The notes under the pieces were generated by a model. It was given only the letters and a program-made list of their open reading frames with translations. It was not told where the DNA came from and searched no databases. This document shows, one piece after another, positions 22,394-34,456 of a DNA stretch of 64,000 nt. Within the stretch, counting starts at the first letter, position 1, and each line of letters begins with the position of its first letter. This stretch comes from Cristatella mucedo (Eukaryota > Bryozoa > Phylactolaemata > Cristatellidae). Where the stretch lies: positions 200,001 to 264,000 of the forward strand of contig WPIO01000066.1 in assembly GCA_009760855.2 (NCBI GenBank), given 5' to 3'. Both the position numbers and the translations under genes were made by a program.

Positions 22394-23600
22394 GTTTATC
22401 TCAGTGGGATACTCCAGAGTTTTGACGTGAATGAACAAAGATCATCTGAGGTACCTCTGAAATATGGAGTACCTCAGGGCTCCGTGCTAGGTCCGGTTCT
22501 TTTCACGGTTTATACTCTCCCTCTTGCTGATGTGATTGCCAAGCACATTTTAGGCTTTCACTTCTATTTGGATGACACTCAGTTGTACCCTTTGCTTTGA
22601 TCCCTCCCCGCCTTCGAGTATTTTAAATTCTCTGAACTCGCTTGCTGCATGCATTGATAACATCCGCACATGGATGGCAGCAAAATTTTTAAAACTAAAC
22701 GATGATAAAACTAACTTACTAATTATGGGCAAACCCAGTGTGATTCAGAAATTGGAAAAGCTGACACTCAAAATTGGCTCTTCCAGCATATCTCCTGTTG
22801 AATCAGCTCAAAATCTAGGTGTCATGTTCCAAAGCGACCTCTCGTTAGACGACCATATCGGCACCATAGTCAAATCTGCCTATTTTCAGCTTCATAACAT
22901 AGCTAAAATTCGGGCTTGTTTAGATAAGGATACCACGTCCAAGTTGGTCCATGCATTCGTGACATCCCGTCTCGACTTCTGCAACTCACTGCTTACTGGC
23001 CTACCAGCATGTGCGATCAGGCGATTGCAGCTGGTGCAAAACTTTGCAGCTAGGCTTGTCTGTCGTGAGCGTCTCAGTCGCCACATTACTCCACTTCTCG
23101 CCGACCTGCACTGGCTACCAGTCAAGCAACGGATTTACTTTAAGGTTTAGTCGCTTACTTTTAGGTCACTTCATTCTTTGGCTACAGCCTATCTCTCGAA
23201 TCTACTGCCCAATCAGGCCATGCAATTACCTCGTACAAACCTCATATCCTTTGGAGACTGCACATTTAGTTCGTCGGCTCCCAAAGCCTGGAACTTCCTC
23301 CTGACTAGCACTAAAGCATCCCCTGAATTGACCACATTTAAAAAGAACTTCCTAACACAGCTATTTAGGACAGCAATGAGTGGGTCACTGTGATTCGTCC
23401 TTGATGTGCTTATGGGTGCTGACTCTGTGCATTCTTCCACTAACCACATTTGCATGCTGACCCTGTGCATGTCATCCGTACCATGCTTTTCATTTTTTTT
23501 TTATCAAGCATGATGTTACTCACCATTCAATTGGATTTTTATTCGCAGCAAATGTGAAGTGCCTAGAGAGAGATTAAGTTCTCTGAAAAGTTCTCAGGTG
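22394..23600 (+). mobile_element. L2-A copy, 5'-truncated, tail interrupted
   Basis: Begins within the RT at the motif A-B interval (LSG.LQ.FDVN). Motif B is intact ([14 protein letters not shown]) but motif C reads FYLDD instead of FYADD, and a frameshift follows. A long open stretch, 22,572-23,150, codes LGVMFQSDLSLDDHIG...LHWLPVKQRI. The 3' UTR stem-loop is cut in its loop near 23,595 and replaced by a SINE-2-like remnant (23,600-23,670), so the (ATT)n tail is missing. Confidence 0.8.
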
Positions 23601-23744
23601 CTCGCCTCGACCAAAGTCTGGCTGAATTCGTGGGCCCAGAGGCATACGGGTAGGGTCTGAATAGAGATTAAGTTCTCCACGGGGGGGGGGCAATTCGAAT
23701 GATATGTGTATTTGTATAATATGTTAATAGACCGTTACTTTACT

Positions 23745-24110
23745 TTGATTGCTCCCAAAGCCTAGAACTCTCACAAGGCTTGCATCATATCATCATCTGA
23801 TTTGACCACATCGAAGATTAAATTAAGCACATTTATTTATCACTGCATTTAGTAGGTCGCTATGATTCGCCCTTAACATGCTTGTGATTGCTGACACTGT
23901 GCAAGCTGCTACTAACCATATTTGCATGCTGACCCTGTGCATGTCACCCCTAGCGATGTTATTCTAGCTAGTTATTGAGCATGTGAACATGAACCAATCA
24001 ATTTTGGCTCCTTTTACAGCAGATGCAAAATGCAGAGAAAAAATCAAGTTCTCTGAGGGCGCTGTATCAAGTACATAATCATCATTGTTATTTTTGTTAT
24101 TGTTTAGACG
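23745..24110 (+). repeat. Old L2 3' end
   Basis: Covers the last codons (SAPKA-like), the 3' UTR, a degraded stem-loop and a T-rich tail. Its reverse partner is the minus-strand L2 piece at 49,755-50,095, and the flanking unique DNA also pairs, so the insertion pre-dates the duplication. Confidence 0.7.
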
Positions 24111-24735
24111 TCTTTAAGCTGCCTAAGTATTTTTCAGAACGCATTTAACCAGTTCTTATAAAGAGCAGTTGGTGACGTGACTGCGTTTGTTGTTTCAATA
24201 CCTAGGATGCCGGGTTTTGGTTTAGTATCTTAAGGGACTAGGAAAATATTAAATTCTCAATGCGAGCTATACAACTCTATAATTATTATAATAACGAGTA
24301 TAGTTAATACGTCCGGAACACTCAACGGTATACAATTCAGAGAGCACCAACTATAGAAATGGAGAAGTCACATAATGCAGTGTAAATTTAACGGTACCTG
24401 CTATTAAAACTAAGTCAGTATTTCGGTGGCTAGAATCATTGGCTATCACGTTGTCAACGAAGTAACTCTTTCAAAGTCTCTAGCCTGGATGCAGGAATCT
24501 GCAGAAGGCCATGCCATGCTTAAACAGTCATTCTTACCTTAATAGCAAGAGTCGCTTCACGCAGACAATCAAGTTGCAGGTAAGTCGATTATAGTAAAAT
24601 GGTGCGGTGTTGTTCGGACTTTGATGATTTAAAAATAACTAGAATACAAGTAGTTTTTGCCATCGCTTTGGAATTTCTCTATGAACTTGTCATGCTTGTA
24701 TTTTCCACGTAACTTGGGCCATAGTTTCAAATTGA
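24111..24735. repeat. Outer inverted-duplication block c (left)
   Basis: Non-repeat-like DNA matching the reverse complement of about 49,085-49,755. Shared words in order include cctaggatgcc, ggtacctgctattaaaacta, cttaccttaatagca and acaatcaagttgcaggt. Identity is about 75-80% by eye. Confidence 0.65.
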
Positions 24736-25565
24736 GAACCATCAAATGAAAAAAGGGAAAAAAGGGTTTCAACGGTTTTCTGGCATCCGCTTTGTCCGAT
24801 ACCAGTCGTGTTCGACGATAGCAGGTTGGGAGCATAGATTTTTTTTGTTTATTCTTCCTTGCTGGGTGTCAGTGGTCCTCAGTAAATGCATAGAAAACAC
24901 TATCCGATGCTCAATAACTATATTGTGATTACTGTTCTTATTAGTGTCATAACTTTCTGTGTTTTTTGCTAACTTTGATGACTTTGCAAGACATTCTACT
25001 GCATAAAGCTTTCACTAGTTAACGGTGAACTCGTGTTTTTGAGGGTGTGTGCTTTGCCTGCCAACCAGCGCACGATTACACGTGTTACTAAACCAGAACG
25101 ACCCATTCTATCCAGAATGACGGCACTGTCTGCGGTCGGCCTCAGCTATTCTATTATAGGCTAGTTTTTGGTGCTGCCATGCAGCAGTATGGGTACCGGC
25201 AACGCTTGCTTCACACGGACAAAATTACCTTTCTTCGAAGACGAATCCTGCTAGAGGGCACCGCTATTTCATATCCCTGCTGCGTTCAGGCGGTTCAGCA
25301 TTCGACTTACTGATGCAAGGTAGAACGAAAAGCTGACTTCTGAAATCTCCAACGACTGTATGGCTGCTCACATGTGAGCGTAAATAGCAAACGTTAGAGC
25401 AAGCTTCCTTACTAATAATAAATAAAAGGCGCTAGCTAGTTCAAACAGCTACTTTTGTACAGCTAGACAAGAGCGTTAACGACTATCACCACTTCTTGCT
25501 GCAGCCATTAAGTATCGCCCTCAGAAGGCTTCAAACTAACAACCATGGGGCCGTGGTCGTGATAA
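24735..25565 (+). repeat. Repeat R1 with SINE-1-like end
   Basis: About 830 bases, repeated in the same orientation at 29,391-30,240 and in reverse at 39,330-40,165, 44,690-45,235 and 48,225-48,825. The right end, read on the minus strand, matches the body of SINE-1 (ggcgatactt, tgtacaaaagaggct) behind a B-box-like ttagtttgaagcc. It has short open frames only. Confidence 0.65.
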
Positions 25566-26109
25566 ACAACCGGCGCACCTAACAGGCCACCATGGCTTAT
25601 AACAAATGCACAGTTTTATGAGGTGGATTGAATTATGCTAATTTTATCTCTCGAGAACTCTGCTTACTATCCATAGCGTTCGGTGTGATGCTGGGGTAGA
25701 GGCTACTTACGAAGAAATTCTTTTATTGTCTGGATATAAAAACTGTGTTTTTCATAACTGTCCGTTGAAGAACGAAAGAAGCAGACAGCGTCTGGATCAT
25801 TGCCAATGCCCAGGGGGAACAGCAGCCGATTCCAAGTACGGAGAAATCGGCGGCCGTTAGAATTGTAGTGTTCCACATTTCATGCTTTAATATATTCTAA
25901 AAATGTACGTGCAACTCTCGAAGAGCTTGGCGACAAGTTCACAAAAGTTAAAACCCTCGACGATGAATAAACTCAGAGCTTAACGGAGGGTTAACGAAGT
26001 TTCGCCGTAACGACTGAAATAGTAATAAAGGTATGCCAAGAACACCGTGGCCTCAGTCTTCAAGGTCTCAGTCTTTAAGTGACCCGTGCCATTGTGGAGG
26101 TAGGAACTA

Positions 26110-26500
26110 GTTATTAAGAATAATAATAATAATAAAGCACTTGATAAAGCGCCCTCAGATAAGTCAATCTCCTTCTAGCCGCTTTACACTTGCTGCGAAG
26201 AGAAACGCGATTGAATGGTTTGCAATATCATGCTTGATAAACTCTATGAATCACATGGTTAAGGGTGACATGCACAGGGTAAGTTTGCAAATGTTTTTAG
26301 TGGCAGCATGCACAGTGTCAATACGCAGTACATTAAAAACGAATCACAGGGACCCACTAGAAGCTGTCCTAAATAGGTGTTTTAAGTTCTTTTTAAATGT
26401 GGTCAAGTCAGGGGATGTTCTGACGCGAGTCATGAAGGAGGTTCCAGGCTTTGGGAGCATACAAACTAAATGCACAGTCTCCAAAAAAGTGATTGGCATG
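26110..26500 (-). repeat. L2-A 3' end (left-arm copy)
   Basis: The minus strand carries the end of the RT ORF, 3' UTR, stem-loop and tail. The partner in the other arm is 43,060-43,440. Confidence 0.8.
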
Positions 26501-26934
26501 CAGAAGCATCGTAGATATAGTGCTTAACCACTCGCAGGTCTAGCGTGCAGTATCAGTTCTGAGACAACTTTTGGAGAGTGAGGCAAGAAAGTAACGACGA
26601 GAGTTTTTCGTCAGCCTTTTGAGTTGAGCTCGATACTTATGGGCTGTGGCTATTTATCCTAAGTGCTTAACACTTTATATTACGGTCTTAGGGCTGGTTT
26701 ATTAAACAGACTGGCTTGTGCTATAGTATGTCATGCGGCCTACGAAGTTTCATGGAATTAAAGGTACCACTTGTGTTGGCATATGCGAATATAAATACCA
26801 AACTGATTTTGAAGCCGAGACGAACGTGAGCTGCCTGTCTCGGATGTCTGCTGAACTAACATTTAGCTAATGAGGCATTTTACCCCAATCGTAGCCCAAA
26901 GTACAAAACTAGATGCCACCGCGGCTCATAGCAA

Positions 26935-27135
26935 GCCATGGCTATGAGGCAACTATGTAACTAGCGCCTTCTGCCTGAGCCACCCACCTGAGCCTGGCTG
27001 GATGGCTGAGGCAAAAGGCGCTCAAACGAATCACACCTGCTGCCTGAATCGAACCTACAAGCTCGTCTAATGAAAGGACTTTTCAACTTAGCCAACGGTA
27101 TTAAATGCTCAGTATATCTCACCTCGCCTTAGCCA
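26935..27135 (-). mobile_element. tRNA-derived SINE (family SINE-3), left-arm copy
   Basis: On the minus strand an A-box-like TTGGCTAAGTTGA is followed at tRNA spacing by a perfect B-box core GGTTCGATTC. After the head comes a GC-rich body (gcgccttttgcctcagcc). The partner in the other arm is 42,415-42,615. It does not fold into a convincing tRNA, so it is a SINE rather than a tRNA gene. Confidence 0.65.
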
Positions 27136-27467
27136 ATGGGGTAGGCTAATGCATTTAACGACTCAGATCATGGATTTTTATTATGAGTGAAAGCAATACT
27201 TTATGGAAAAAATTGATTCTATACATCGAAGTTAATGGTGGCTAGAGAATCAAAGTAGATGCTCTTAAGGTCGCATCTTCATGGCTCATCCGTATGTCAC
27301 TATGTCGCCTGCAAAAAAGTGGCTGCATCTCCAAGCCGAGCTTTGCTTGGTGACAAGAACATGTTGGCTGAGCCAACAGTTGCTGTGTAGACCTACGGTT
27401 GCTTGCCCCACCCCTGCCCTACTCCCTTGCCCCCTCGCCGACTTGCCCACAGCTTTCGTTTGACTGC

Positions 27468-27790
27468 TGTAACAATAATAATAACAGTAATACGCTCGAT
27501 AAAGCGCCCCAGATAACTCAATCTCTCTCTAGACGCTTTACATTTGCTGCAAAGTAAACACGATCGAATGGTGAGTAGTATCATGCTTGATAAACAACAT
27601 AAATAACATGGTTTGGGCTTACATGCACATGGTCACCATGCAAGTGTGGTTAGTGGCAGCATGTACAGTGTCAGCGCCCACTTGCACATGAAGGGCGACT
27701 CGCAAAGACCCACTAAATTCTCTCACAAATAGGTGGAATTTTAAGATCTCTTTAAATAGAGGAGGCTAGCAATTGGTCTCATGTGATGCT
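27468..27790 (-). repeat. L2 3' end (left-arm copy)
   Basis: Reversed (ATT)n, stem-loop, 3' UTR and last codons. The partner in the other arm is 41,765-42,085. Confidence 0.8.
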
Positions 27791-28099
27791 GTGTAGAATA
27801 GGCAGACGTGCCTTACTTTCAGCTGTTCATATTTCTAAGCCGTCATTGGCTGGCTGCTGTTCTTTTCTAAATCTGGCCTTGGAGTGCCGCACACCTATTA
27901 CCTCTGGAGATGTCGTCCGGTGCAGCATCTTTGAGCCCTCTATCTGTTGTAGCGTTGGCTTGATGTACTTTCTCTTTTAATTTAGCCATAAAAGTGTCAA
28001 GTCTAACTCTATCGTACCCCTGAAAATTTCTCGCTAACCGGAACCTGTGCTTGTTAATCTTCAATTACACAATTGAGTTCTTCTCTTTCCACTCTTTAT

Positions 28100-28800
28100 C
28101 ATCAGTAGGCTTTTTAACTATGGCTTTTCAGCCCTTTTGTTAATGCAGTGATGGTGGCAAGATTTTCAGGAATTATAAAGTTCCTGCCGACGCTGAAACA
28201 CACCGGAACAGACCGTAGTAACATGAATAATGTTATCAGAATTTTAAAGTTCCCTCAGAGAACTAAAACCTTCTTCTATGCACTTCAGGTGCTCTGTCTC
28301 CACCGCTTGTCAATAATTGCTTATTCATCTCGTGAGCTGCTAGGCACCTAGATTGAATAAATGCATGCGTCTCAGACGATGGTTTGTTTTCACTTTGGGG
28401 ATTTCGAGAAGAATAAGCAAACTCCACTTCGAGTACAGGATCTCATCAGTTGTTCCTTCAATGATGGGAGTGCAGATGGTGTCCGTCATATCGGTGGCAG
28501 TAAATAACGTAAAAGAAGGGCCCAGATGGATAAACTGTCGTATGCGCATGTCACATCCTAGTTTCTCTGCTCACTTGCTGTGACTTTGCCTAACACAAGG
28601 TACTAGTGTCGGCACCAAGAGACTGTAATAATTCAGGTTAGGTAACTTGTTTCTGCACTCATGCGGTCTCGGCATTTTTCATGATGTTACTTGACAACAA
28701 ACGTGCATAAAGGCTCAGGCGTTGAAGAGATATATTTATCGTCCCAGATAATATTAATAGCAATAATAAACTTGCAGATATCCCTCAGAATGCTTAATCG
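28100..28800 (+). repeat. Repeat R2 (left-arm copy)
   Basis: Other copies, all reversed, lie at 40,750-41,450 (other arm), 47,510-48,190 and, partially, 48,830-49,085. The minus strand contains ttctctgagggaactttaa, reminiscent of the L2 terminal stem-loop, so it may be a non-autonomous element with an L2-like tail. Short open frames in it are conserved between arms only because the arms are near-identical. Confidence 0.55.
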
Positions 28801-29049
28801 TTTATCGTCTCTTTGCTTTGGATGGAACACAAAATGATCTAATCTTAAGCGGTTAGAGGCTCAATGTCGACATGCATAATATGGTTAGTTCTAGCTCGCA
28901 AAGCGTCAACATTGAATTAGGGTTAATCGTATCTTGCAGTTTCACCAGGAAATACATGAAAACTTCCTTTTAATCCCTTTTTTACTGTCCTATTTCTGAG
29001 ATGCTTCAATCTGCAGGTTCGTTGCATAGAGCGCCTTAAATATGCCAGT

Positions 29050-29355
29050 AACAACAGTTCACGTTCCAGGACCTTTGAAAAAAGGCTGTAGTCAGGCCAC
29101 TATTCAAGAAAGCAAAGCTATGCTAAAAAAGCTTGAACAACTTATGCCTAGTTGACCTTCTATCGCGCCTATCAAAGACACTGGAACGAGTTGTGGCAAA
29201 GCAGCTGAGCTCATGTCTCGAAACTTCAAACCTTACTATGAAATTCCAGTCTGGTTTTAGAGCCAAAAATACCGCAGAGTTGGCATTGCTTAGTCTCAAT
29301 AATGACATACACAGGAAAGGGGACTTAGATAGTGTATCTCTGCTTGTTTCGCCTC
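29050..29355 (+). repeat. L2 RT fragment (fingers region)
   Basis: Reads LSKTLERVVAKQLSSCLETSN, then FQSGFRAKNTAELALLSLNND and SVSLLV. This is the stretch before motif A of an L2 RT, ending before the catalytic Asp. The partner in the other arm is 40,190-40,500. Confidence 0.8.
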
Positions 29356-29390
29356 TGCTAATAACCGAATTCGCTACTGTCATCCACTTA

Positions 29391-30240
29391 AGAACCATCG
29401 AATGAAAAAAGGAATTGGTTTCAATGATTTTTTGGCATCAGCTTCGTCCGATGCCAGTCGTGTTCGACGATAGCTGGTTGGGAGCACAGATTTCTTCTGT
29501 TTATTGTTCCTTGCTGGGTGTAAGCGGTCCTCAGTAAATGCATAGAAAGCACTATCCGATGCTCAATTACGATATTGTGATTACTGTTCCAGTTATTATC
29601 ATAACGTTCTGTGTTTCTTACCACCTTTGATGACTTTGCATGGCATTCTACTGCATCAAGCTTTCACTGCTTAACGGTGAACTAGTGTTTATGTGGGTGC
29701 GTGCTTTGCCTGCCAACCAGTGCATGATTCACTGCCGTGTTACTAACGAGGCACGAAACATTCTTTCCAGCATGGCGGCTCTCTCGGCGGTCGGCCTCAG
29801 CTATTCTATTATCGTCCAGTTCTCGTTGCTGCCATGCAGCAGTATGGGTACCGGCAACGCTTGCTTCACACAGACAAAATTAAATTTCTTCGAAGACGAA
29901 TAATGCTCGAGGGCACCGCTATTTCACATCCCTGCTGCGTTTAGGCGGTTCAGCACTCGACTCACTGACGTAAAACGAAAAAAAGAGAAACGAAAAGCTG
30001 ACTACTGAAATCTCCAACGACTGTATGGCTGCTCACATGTGAGCGTAAATAGCAAACGTTAGAGCAAGCTTCCTTACTAATAAGAAATAAAAGGCACTAG
30101 CTACTTTTAACAGCCTGTTTTGTACAGCTACACGAGAGCGTTTAAGACTATCCCCACTTCTAGCGGCATCAATAAAGTATCGCCTTCCAAAGCCTTGAAA
30201 CTAACGACCGAGGGGCCCTGGTCGTGAGAATGGCTGAGTG
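29391..30240 (+). repeat. Repeat R1 (left-arm copy)
   Basis: Same unit and orientation as 24,735-25,565, about 90% alike by eye, and nearly identical to the reverse copy at 39,330-40,165. The left arm edge therefore lies between two direct copies of R1. Confidence 0.7.
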
Positions 30241-30410
30241 TTACGAGAGTCCACTCCATACAATCAAAAAGACTGAGTCCAAGTTTCAGACTTTAAATTT
30301 CGCATGGTTCTTTCCATAACATCAGAATGAAAAGTCCGAAAATTTCACCGAGGATTCATTATTAGACCCTATCCATATTTTCTGTTTGTCGTGAAAGCAA
30401 TACCTTGAAC

Positions 30411-31730
30411 ATCTCACCTCGCCTGGGCATCACTGGCACTGCTCTGCAGTGGTTCAGGTCCTATCTCAGTGGGAGACTCCAGAGTGTTGACGTGAATGGA
30501 CAAAGATCATATGAAGTACCTCTGAAATATGGAGTACCTCAGGGCTCTGTGCTAGGTCCGGTCCTTTTCACCGTTTATACTCTCCCTCTTGCTGATGTGA
30601 TTGCCAAGCACAATCTAGGCTTTCACTTCTATGCAGATGACACTCAGTTGTACCTTTGCTTTGATCCCTCCCGGCCTTCGAGCACCTCAAATTCTCTCAA
30701 CTCACTTGCTGCATGCATTGATAACATCCGCACATGGATGGCAGCAAAATTTTTAAAACTAAACGATGATAAAACTAACTTACTAATTATGGGCAAACCC
30801 AGTGTGATTCAGAAATTGGAAAGGCTGACTTTCAAAATTGGCTGTTCCAGCATATCTCCAGTTGAATCAGCTCAAAATCTAGGTGTCATATTCCAAAGCG
30901 ACCTCTCGTTAGACGACCACAGCAGCTCCACAGTCAAATCTGCCTATTTTCAGCTTCATAATATTGCTAAAATTAGGGCTTGTTTAGATAAGGATACTAC
31001 GTCCAAGCTGGTCCATGCATTCGTGACATCTCGTCTCGACTTCTGCAACTCACTGCTTACTGGCCTACCAGCATGTGCGATCAGGCGATTGCAGCTGGTG
31101 CAAAACTGTGCAGCTAGGCTTGTCTGTCGTGAGCGTCGCAGTTGCCACATTACTTCACTTTTCGCTTACCTGCACTGGCTACCAGTGACGCAACGGATTG
31201 ACTTCAACGTTTTGTCGCTCACTTTTAAATCTCTTCATTCTATGGCTCCACCATATCTTTCAGATATACTACCCCATCAGGCCAAGCCTCGTACCACTCG
31301 CTTTTCGGAATCCAACAGTCTGGAAATATCTTGTGCAAGCCTTAAATCCTTTGGAGACCGTGCATTTAGCTCGTATGCTCCCAAAGCGTGGAACTGCCTC
31401 CTGACCTGCGTCAGAACATCCCCTGACCTGACCACATTTGAAAGAAACTTAAAAACACACCTATTTAGGACAGCATTTGGTGGGTCCCTGTGATTCGTCC
31501 TTGATTCGCTTATGCGTGCTGACACTGTGCATGCTGCCACTAACCACATATCCATGCTGACCCTGTGCATGTAACCCCTAACCATATTACTTATTTTATT
31601 TGTTTTTCAAGCATGATTTTACTTATATTCTATTGCATATCACTTTGCAGCAAATGTAAAGCGCCTAGGAAGAGATTAAGTTTTCTGAGGGCGCTTTATC
31701 AAGTGCAATATTATTATTATTAATATTATT
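30411..31730 (+). mobile_element. Youngest L2-A insertion, 5'-truncated, open reading frame intact
   Basis: A 1.32-kb L2-A copy that starts inside the RT (LGITGTALQWFRSYLSGRLQ) and is open without a stop to the ORF end at 31,493. Visible: motif [15 protein letters not shown]; motif C FYADDTQLYL with both catalytic Asp; the thumb and L2 C-terminal block (LHWLPVTQRIDFN), ending LFRTAFGGSL. The 3' UTR, stem-loop and ATT tail are complete. Motif A and the endonuclease are absent through truncation, so it is not autonomous. The other arm of the palindrome lacks it: bases on each side join at 39,143-39,146. The repeat of AAC at both edges (30,408-30,410 and 31,731-31,733) may be a short target duplication. 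Confidence 0.93.
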
Positions 31731-31879
31731 AACAGTGCCCCAGTTTGCACTGAAAAATTAAGCTGGAGCCTCTCAAAATACATCCGGTCGTTATCAGGCA
31801 GACAATAAAAGAGCCCGAATTAGTAAGAGCAGTTATCACTTTGAGGTCCATCAAGGAACGTATATTTGCAAAGCAAGAA

Positions 31880-32335
31880 AACATAATGAAAGTAAATTTG
31901 ATAAAGTCTTCTCAGAGAACTGAGTCTTTCTAGGCCTTTTAGAACGTATAGCCATATTTGCACATACTATGTGGATAATAATAATAATAATAATATATCA
32001 CTTGATAAAGAGCCCTCGGAGAACTAAATCTCCCTCTAGGCGCTTCAAGGCACTGATGAATTGACAAACGGTGGACAACATATTTGACTTTGTTACGAGG
32101 TGAATTTGGGCGGCACAGATATAATAATAATAATAATAATAACAATAATGTACTTGATAAAGCACCCTCAGAGAACCTAATCTCTTTCCAGGCGTTTAAC
32201 ATTTGCGGCAAAGGGAAATGCAATTGAATGGTAAGTAAAATCATGCTTAAAAAACAAACAAAATGAATAGCATGGTTAGGGGTAACATGCACAGGGTCAG
32301 CATGCAAATGTGGTTAGTGGCAGCATGCACAGTAA
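31880..32335 (-). repeat. Three L2 3' termini in a row (left arm)
   Basis: At about 31,885-31,945, 31,976-32,050 and 32,120-32,335 there are reversed terminal stem-loops with their (AAT)n runs. The third keeps about 170 bases of 3' UTR. The other arm has the same three in reverse at 38,545-39,000. Confidence 0.8.
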
Positions 32336-32423
32336 GCTACATTGTGAGAATTAATTTTGAATTTGACCTAGAAAATTTTGACTAACTAATGACAAGTTCA
32401 AAAGCAAAGAGCGTCATCAATCA

Positions 32424-33469
32424 ATGTTTCAGGCAGGCGATATGCAAGCAAAGCACGCAATCAAGGAGGAAATTAACAGACAGCTCCAAAACGAGGCAGA
32501 AATGAAAGAAGCACTCCGGAACGAGGCGGAAATGAACGGACCACTCGCCAACGAGGCGGAAATGAACGGAACGTACGGGATGGCAGTTGGAATGAATGGA
32601 CCCAGCAGGATTGCCGCCAGAATGATAGGACCCTACGAGATGGCAGCAGAAGTGAACAAACCTTCCGGGATGGCTGCAGGAATGAACGGAGCCTTCGGGA
32701 TGGGAGCAGGAATTAATGGACTGAACAGAATGGCAGCTGGAATAAACGAACCTTATTGGATGGCGGCTGGAATGAACCGACCCTTCTAAACGGCAGCAGG
32801 AATAAACGGACCGTACGGAATGGCGGCAGGAATGAACGGACCATACGTTATGGCTGTAGGAATGAACGGATCCTACGGGATGGCAGCAGGAATGAACGGA
32901 CCATACGGGATGCTGGCAGGAATGAACGGACACTATGGGATGACGGCAGGAATGAGCAGACCGTACGGGATGGCTGCAGGAATTAACGGACCTTACGGGA
33001 TAGCGGCTGGAATGAAATGACTTTACGGGATGGCAGCAGGAATAAACGGACCCTACGGAATGGCAGCAGGAATGAACGGACCCTACGGAATGGCAGAAGG
33101 AATGAACGGACCCTACGGAATGGTGGCAGGAATGAACGGACCCTACGGGATAGGCGCAGGAATAACGGACCCTTCGGGATAGGCGCAGGAATGAACGGAC
33201 CCCACGGAATGGTGGCAGGAATGAACGGACCCTACGAAATGGCAGCAGGAATGAACGGACACTACGGAATGGTGGCAGGAATGAACGGACCCTACGGGAT
33301 GGCAGCAGGAATCAACGGACCCTACGGGATGCCGGCAGGAATGAGCGAACCGTATGGGATGGCTGCAGGAATGAACGGACCACAGGGGAATGTGGCAGGA
33401 ATAAACGGACCCCAGGGGATGGCGCCAAAAATGAACGGTCCACATGGACTCCACGGCCGTGGTCAATGA
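32424..33469 (+). pseudogene. 30-bp minisatellite reading as decapeptide repeat (left arm)
   Basis: About 30 head-to-tail units of exactly 30 bp translate as ten-residue repeats with consensus G-M-N-G-P-Y-G-M-A-A; the first units differ (N-E-A-E-M-N-G-P-L-A type). The leader reads GDMQAKHAIKEEIN. The frame starting at 32,424 stops at 32,787 (TAA, also present in the other arm) and again at 33,018 (TGA), and a one-base loss near 33,164 shifts the last about 100 codons, so no single complete ORF survives. A splice-acceptor-like tttcag sits at 32,427-32,432, after a branch-point-like ctaac, so the array could be an exon. There is no signal peptide. It could be a decayed low-complexity structural protein gene or simply a minisatellite with a favourable period. 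Confidence 0.6.
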
Positions 33470-34456
33470 ACCTAACGTTTAAACATCCGAAGCGAATGCA
33501 GTCAATGGGAACACAGCTAAGAGGAAAGCACTTAATCAGTACTCAGTACAGACGAACACAGCCCTGGTGAAGGCAGCTTATGCAAACAGAGCCTGCACAT
33601 ATCTGGTGCAACGTTGTATGCGGCCGACTGCATAGGCTCTGAGGGGCTCCAAACTCTGCAGTCTGCAGTAGACTCAAGGTCTGATGCATTCGATGAGAAC
33701 TATGGTATTAGGATTGAAAGTGAATTGTGGAGGACAGGGTTAACACAAATTCCGATGGAAAGTTCCTAATGGATTTTTAAAATCAATTATTGAAAATACT
33801 CAGTGTGTCCATATCTTAGTCACGAAATAAAAGAATACCTTAGAGGTGTCTGTGTATGATTGGTTTGACCTGAGGCACAGTTTCTGAGTATAGGCCATCC
33901 ATCTGTTACATCTCCTTAACTAAACATGCTAAATCACTCAGATTCCGATATGAAGGCGACATCAACTGAGGTGGCAGAGCGATGTAAACAAATCAAATGC
34001 AGGAGTGATACATCCAGTCCGCATCAGCTTGCTAGAAATAAGTTATTGCATTTAATAATAAGTGAAACTTTAACATTCTAAGATCGCTTGCGTGTAAACT
34101 TAACAGTTATTAAGGTTTCTTCAAAATTAAGAATAAGTTTGCGAAAGTTTGATTTGAGACTGTGAAGCCTATCGAATGTCAGGCGGGAATGTGCAATATT
34201 TAAGTGCGTTAGCTACGAATTAACGGTATTTCTTCGCATTTTCGTAAGTTTAGTCTTTTAAATTGGCCAATTAAATTGGTGCTATGAATATAAATTCTTA
34301 CATCTACCAGCCTCGGATAGCAGTCACTTAAGCATTTCACCCAGTGCAGCTCGTAGCTATTTACGTATCACCTGTTCTTCAACTGTTCGATAAGACATGG
34401 CTGCGGTATGTTTTTTGCCAAAGAGCTGTTCTGCCACCCGGCCATCTCACTTTGGT
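33470..34456. other. Left-arm DNA without recognised gene
   Basis: AT-rich. It pairs with about 36,350-37,440 in the other arm. No open frame or named repeat was found. Confidence 0.5.

Noticed and set aside
21665-23600. Head-to-head L2 pieces as one twin-primed insertion
   Set aside because: The two pieces cover overlapping parts of the element, whereas twin priming yields adjacent non-overlapping parts; two separate insertions fit better.
28100-28800. Short ORFs conserved between 28.1-28.6 kb and 41.0-41.4 kb as a conserved small protein
   Set aside because: The conservation is explained by the near-identity of the palindrome arms. The diverged copies at 47.7 kb change residues freely and shift frame.
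29391-30240. The 87-codon ORF at 29,640 and its reverse-arm copy as a gene
   Set aside because: It lies inside repeat R1; diverged R1 copies at 44.7 and 48.2 kb break the frame, so there is no sign of selection.
32424-33469. Regular 30-bp repeats resembling a CRISPR array
   Set aside because: Units are contiguous with no unique spacers, the period is a multiple of three with a conserved reading frame, and all context is eukaryotic.
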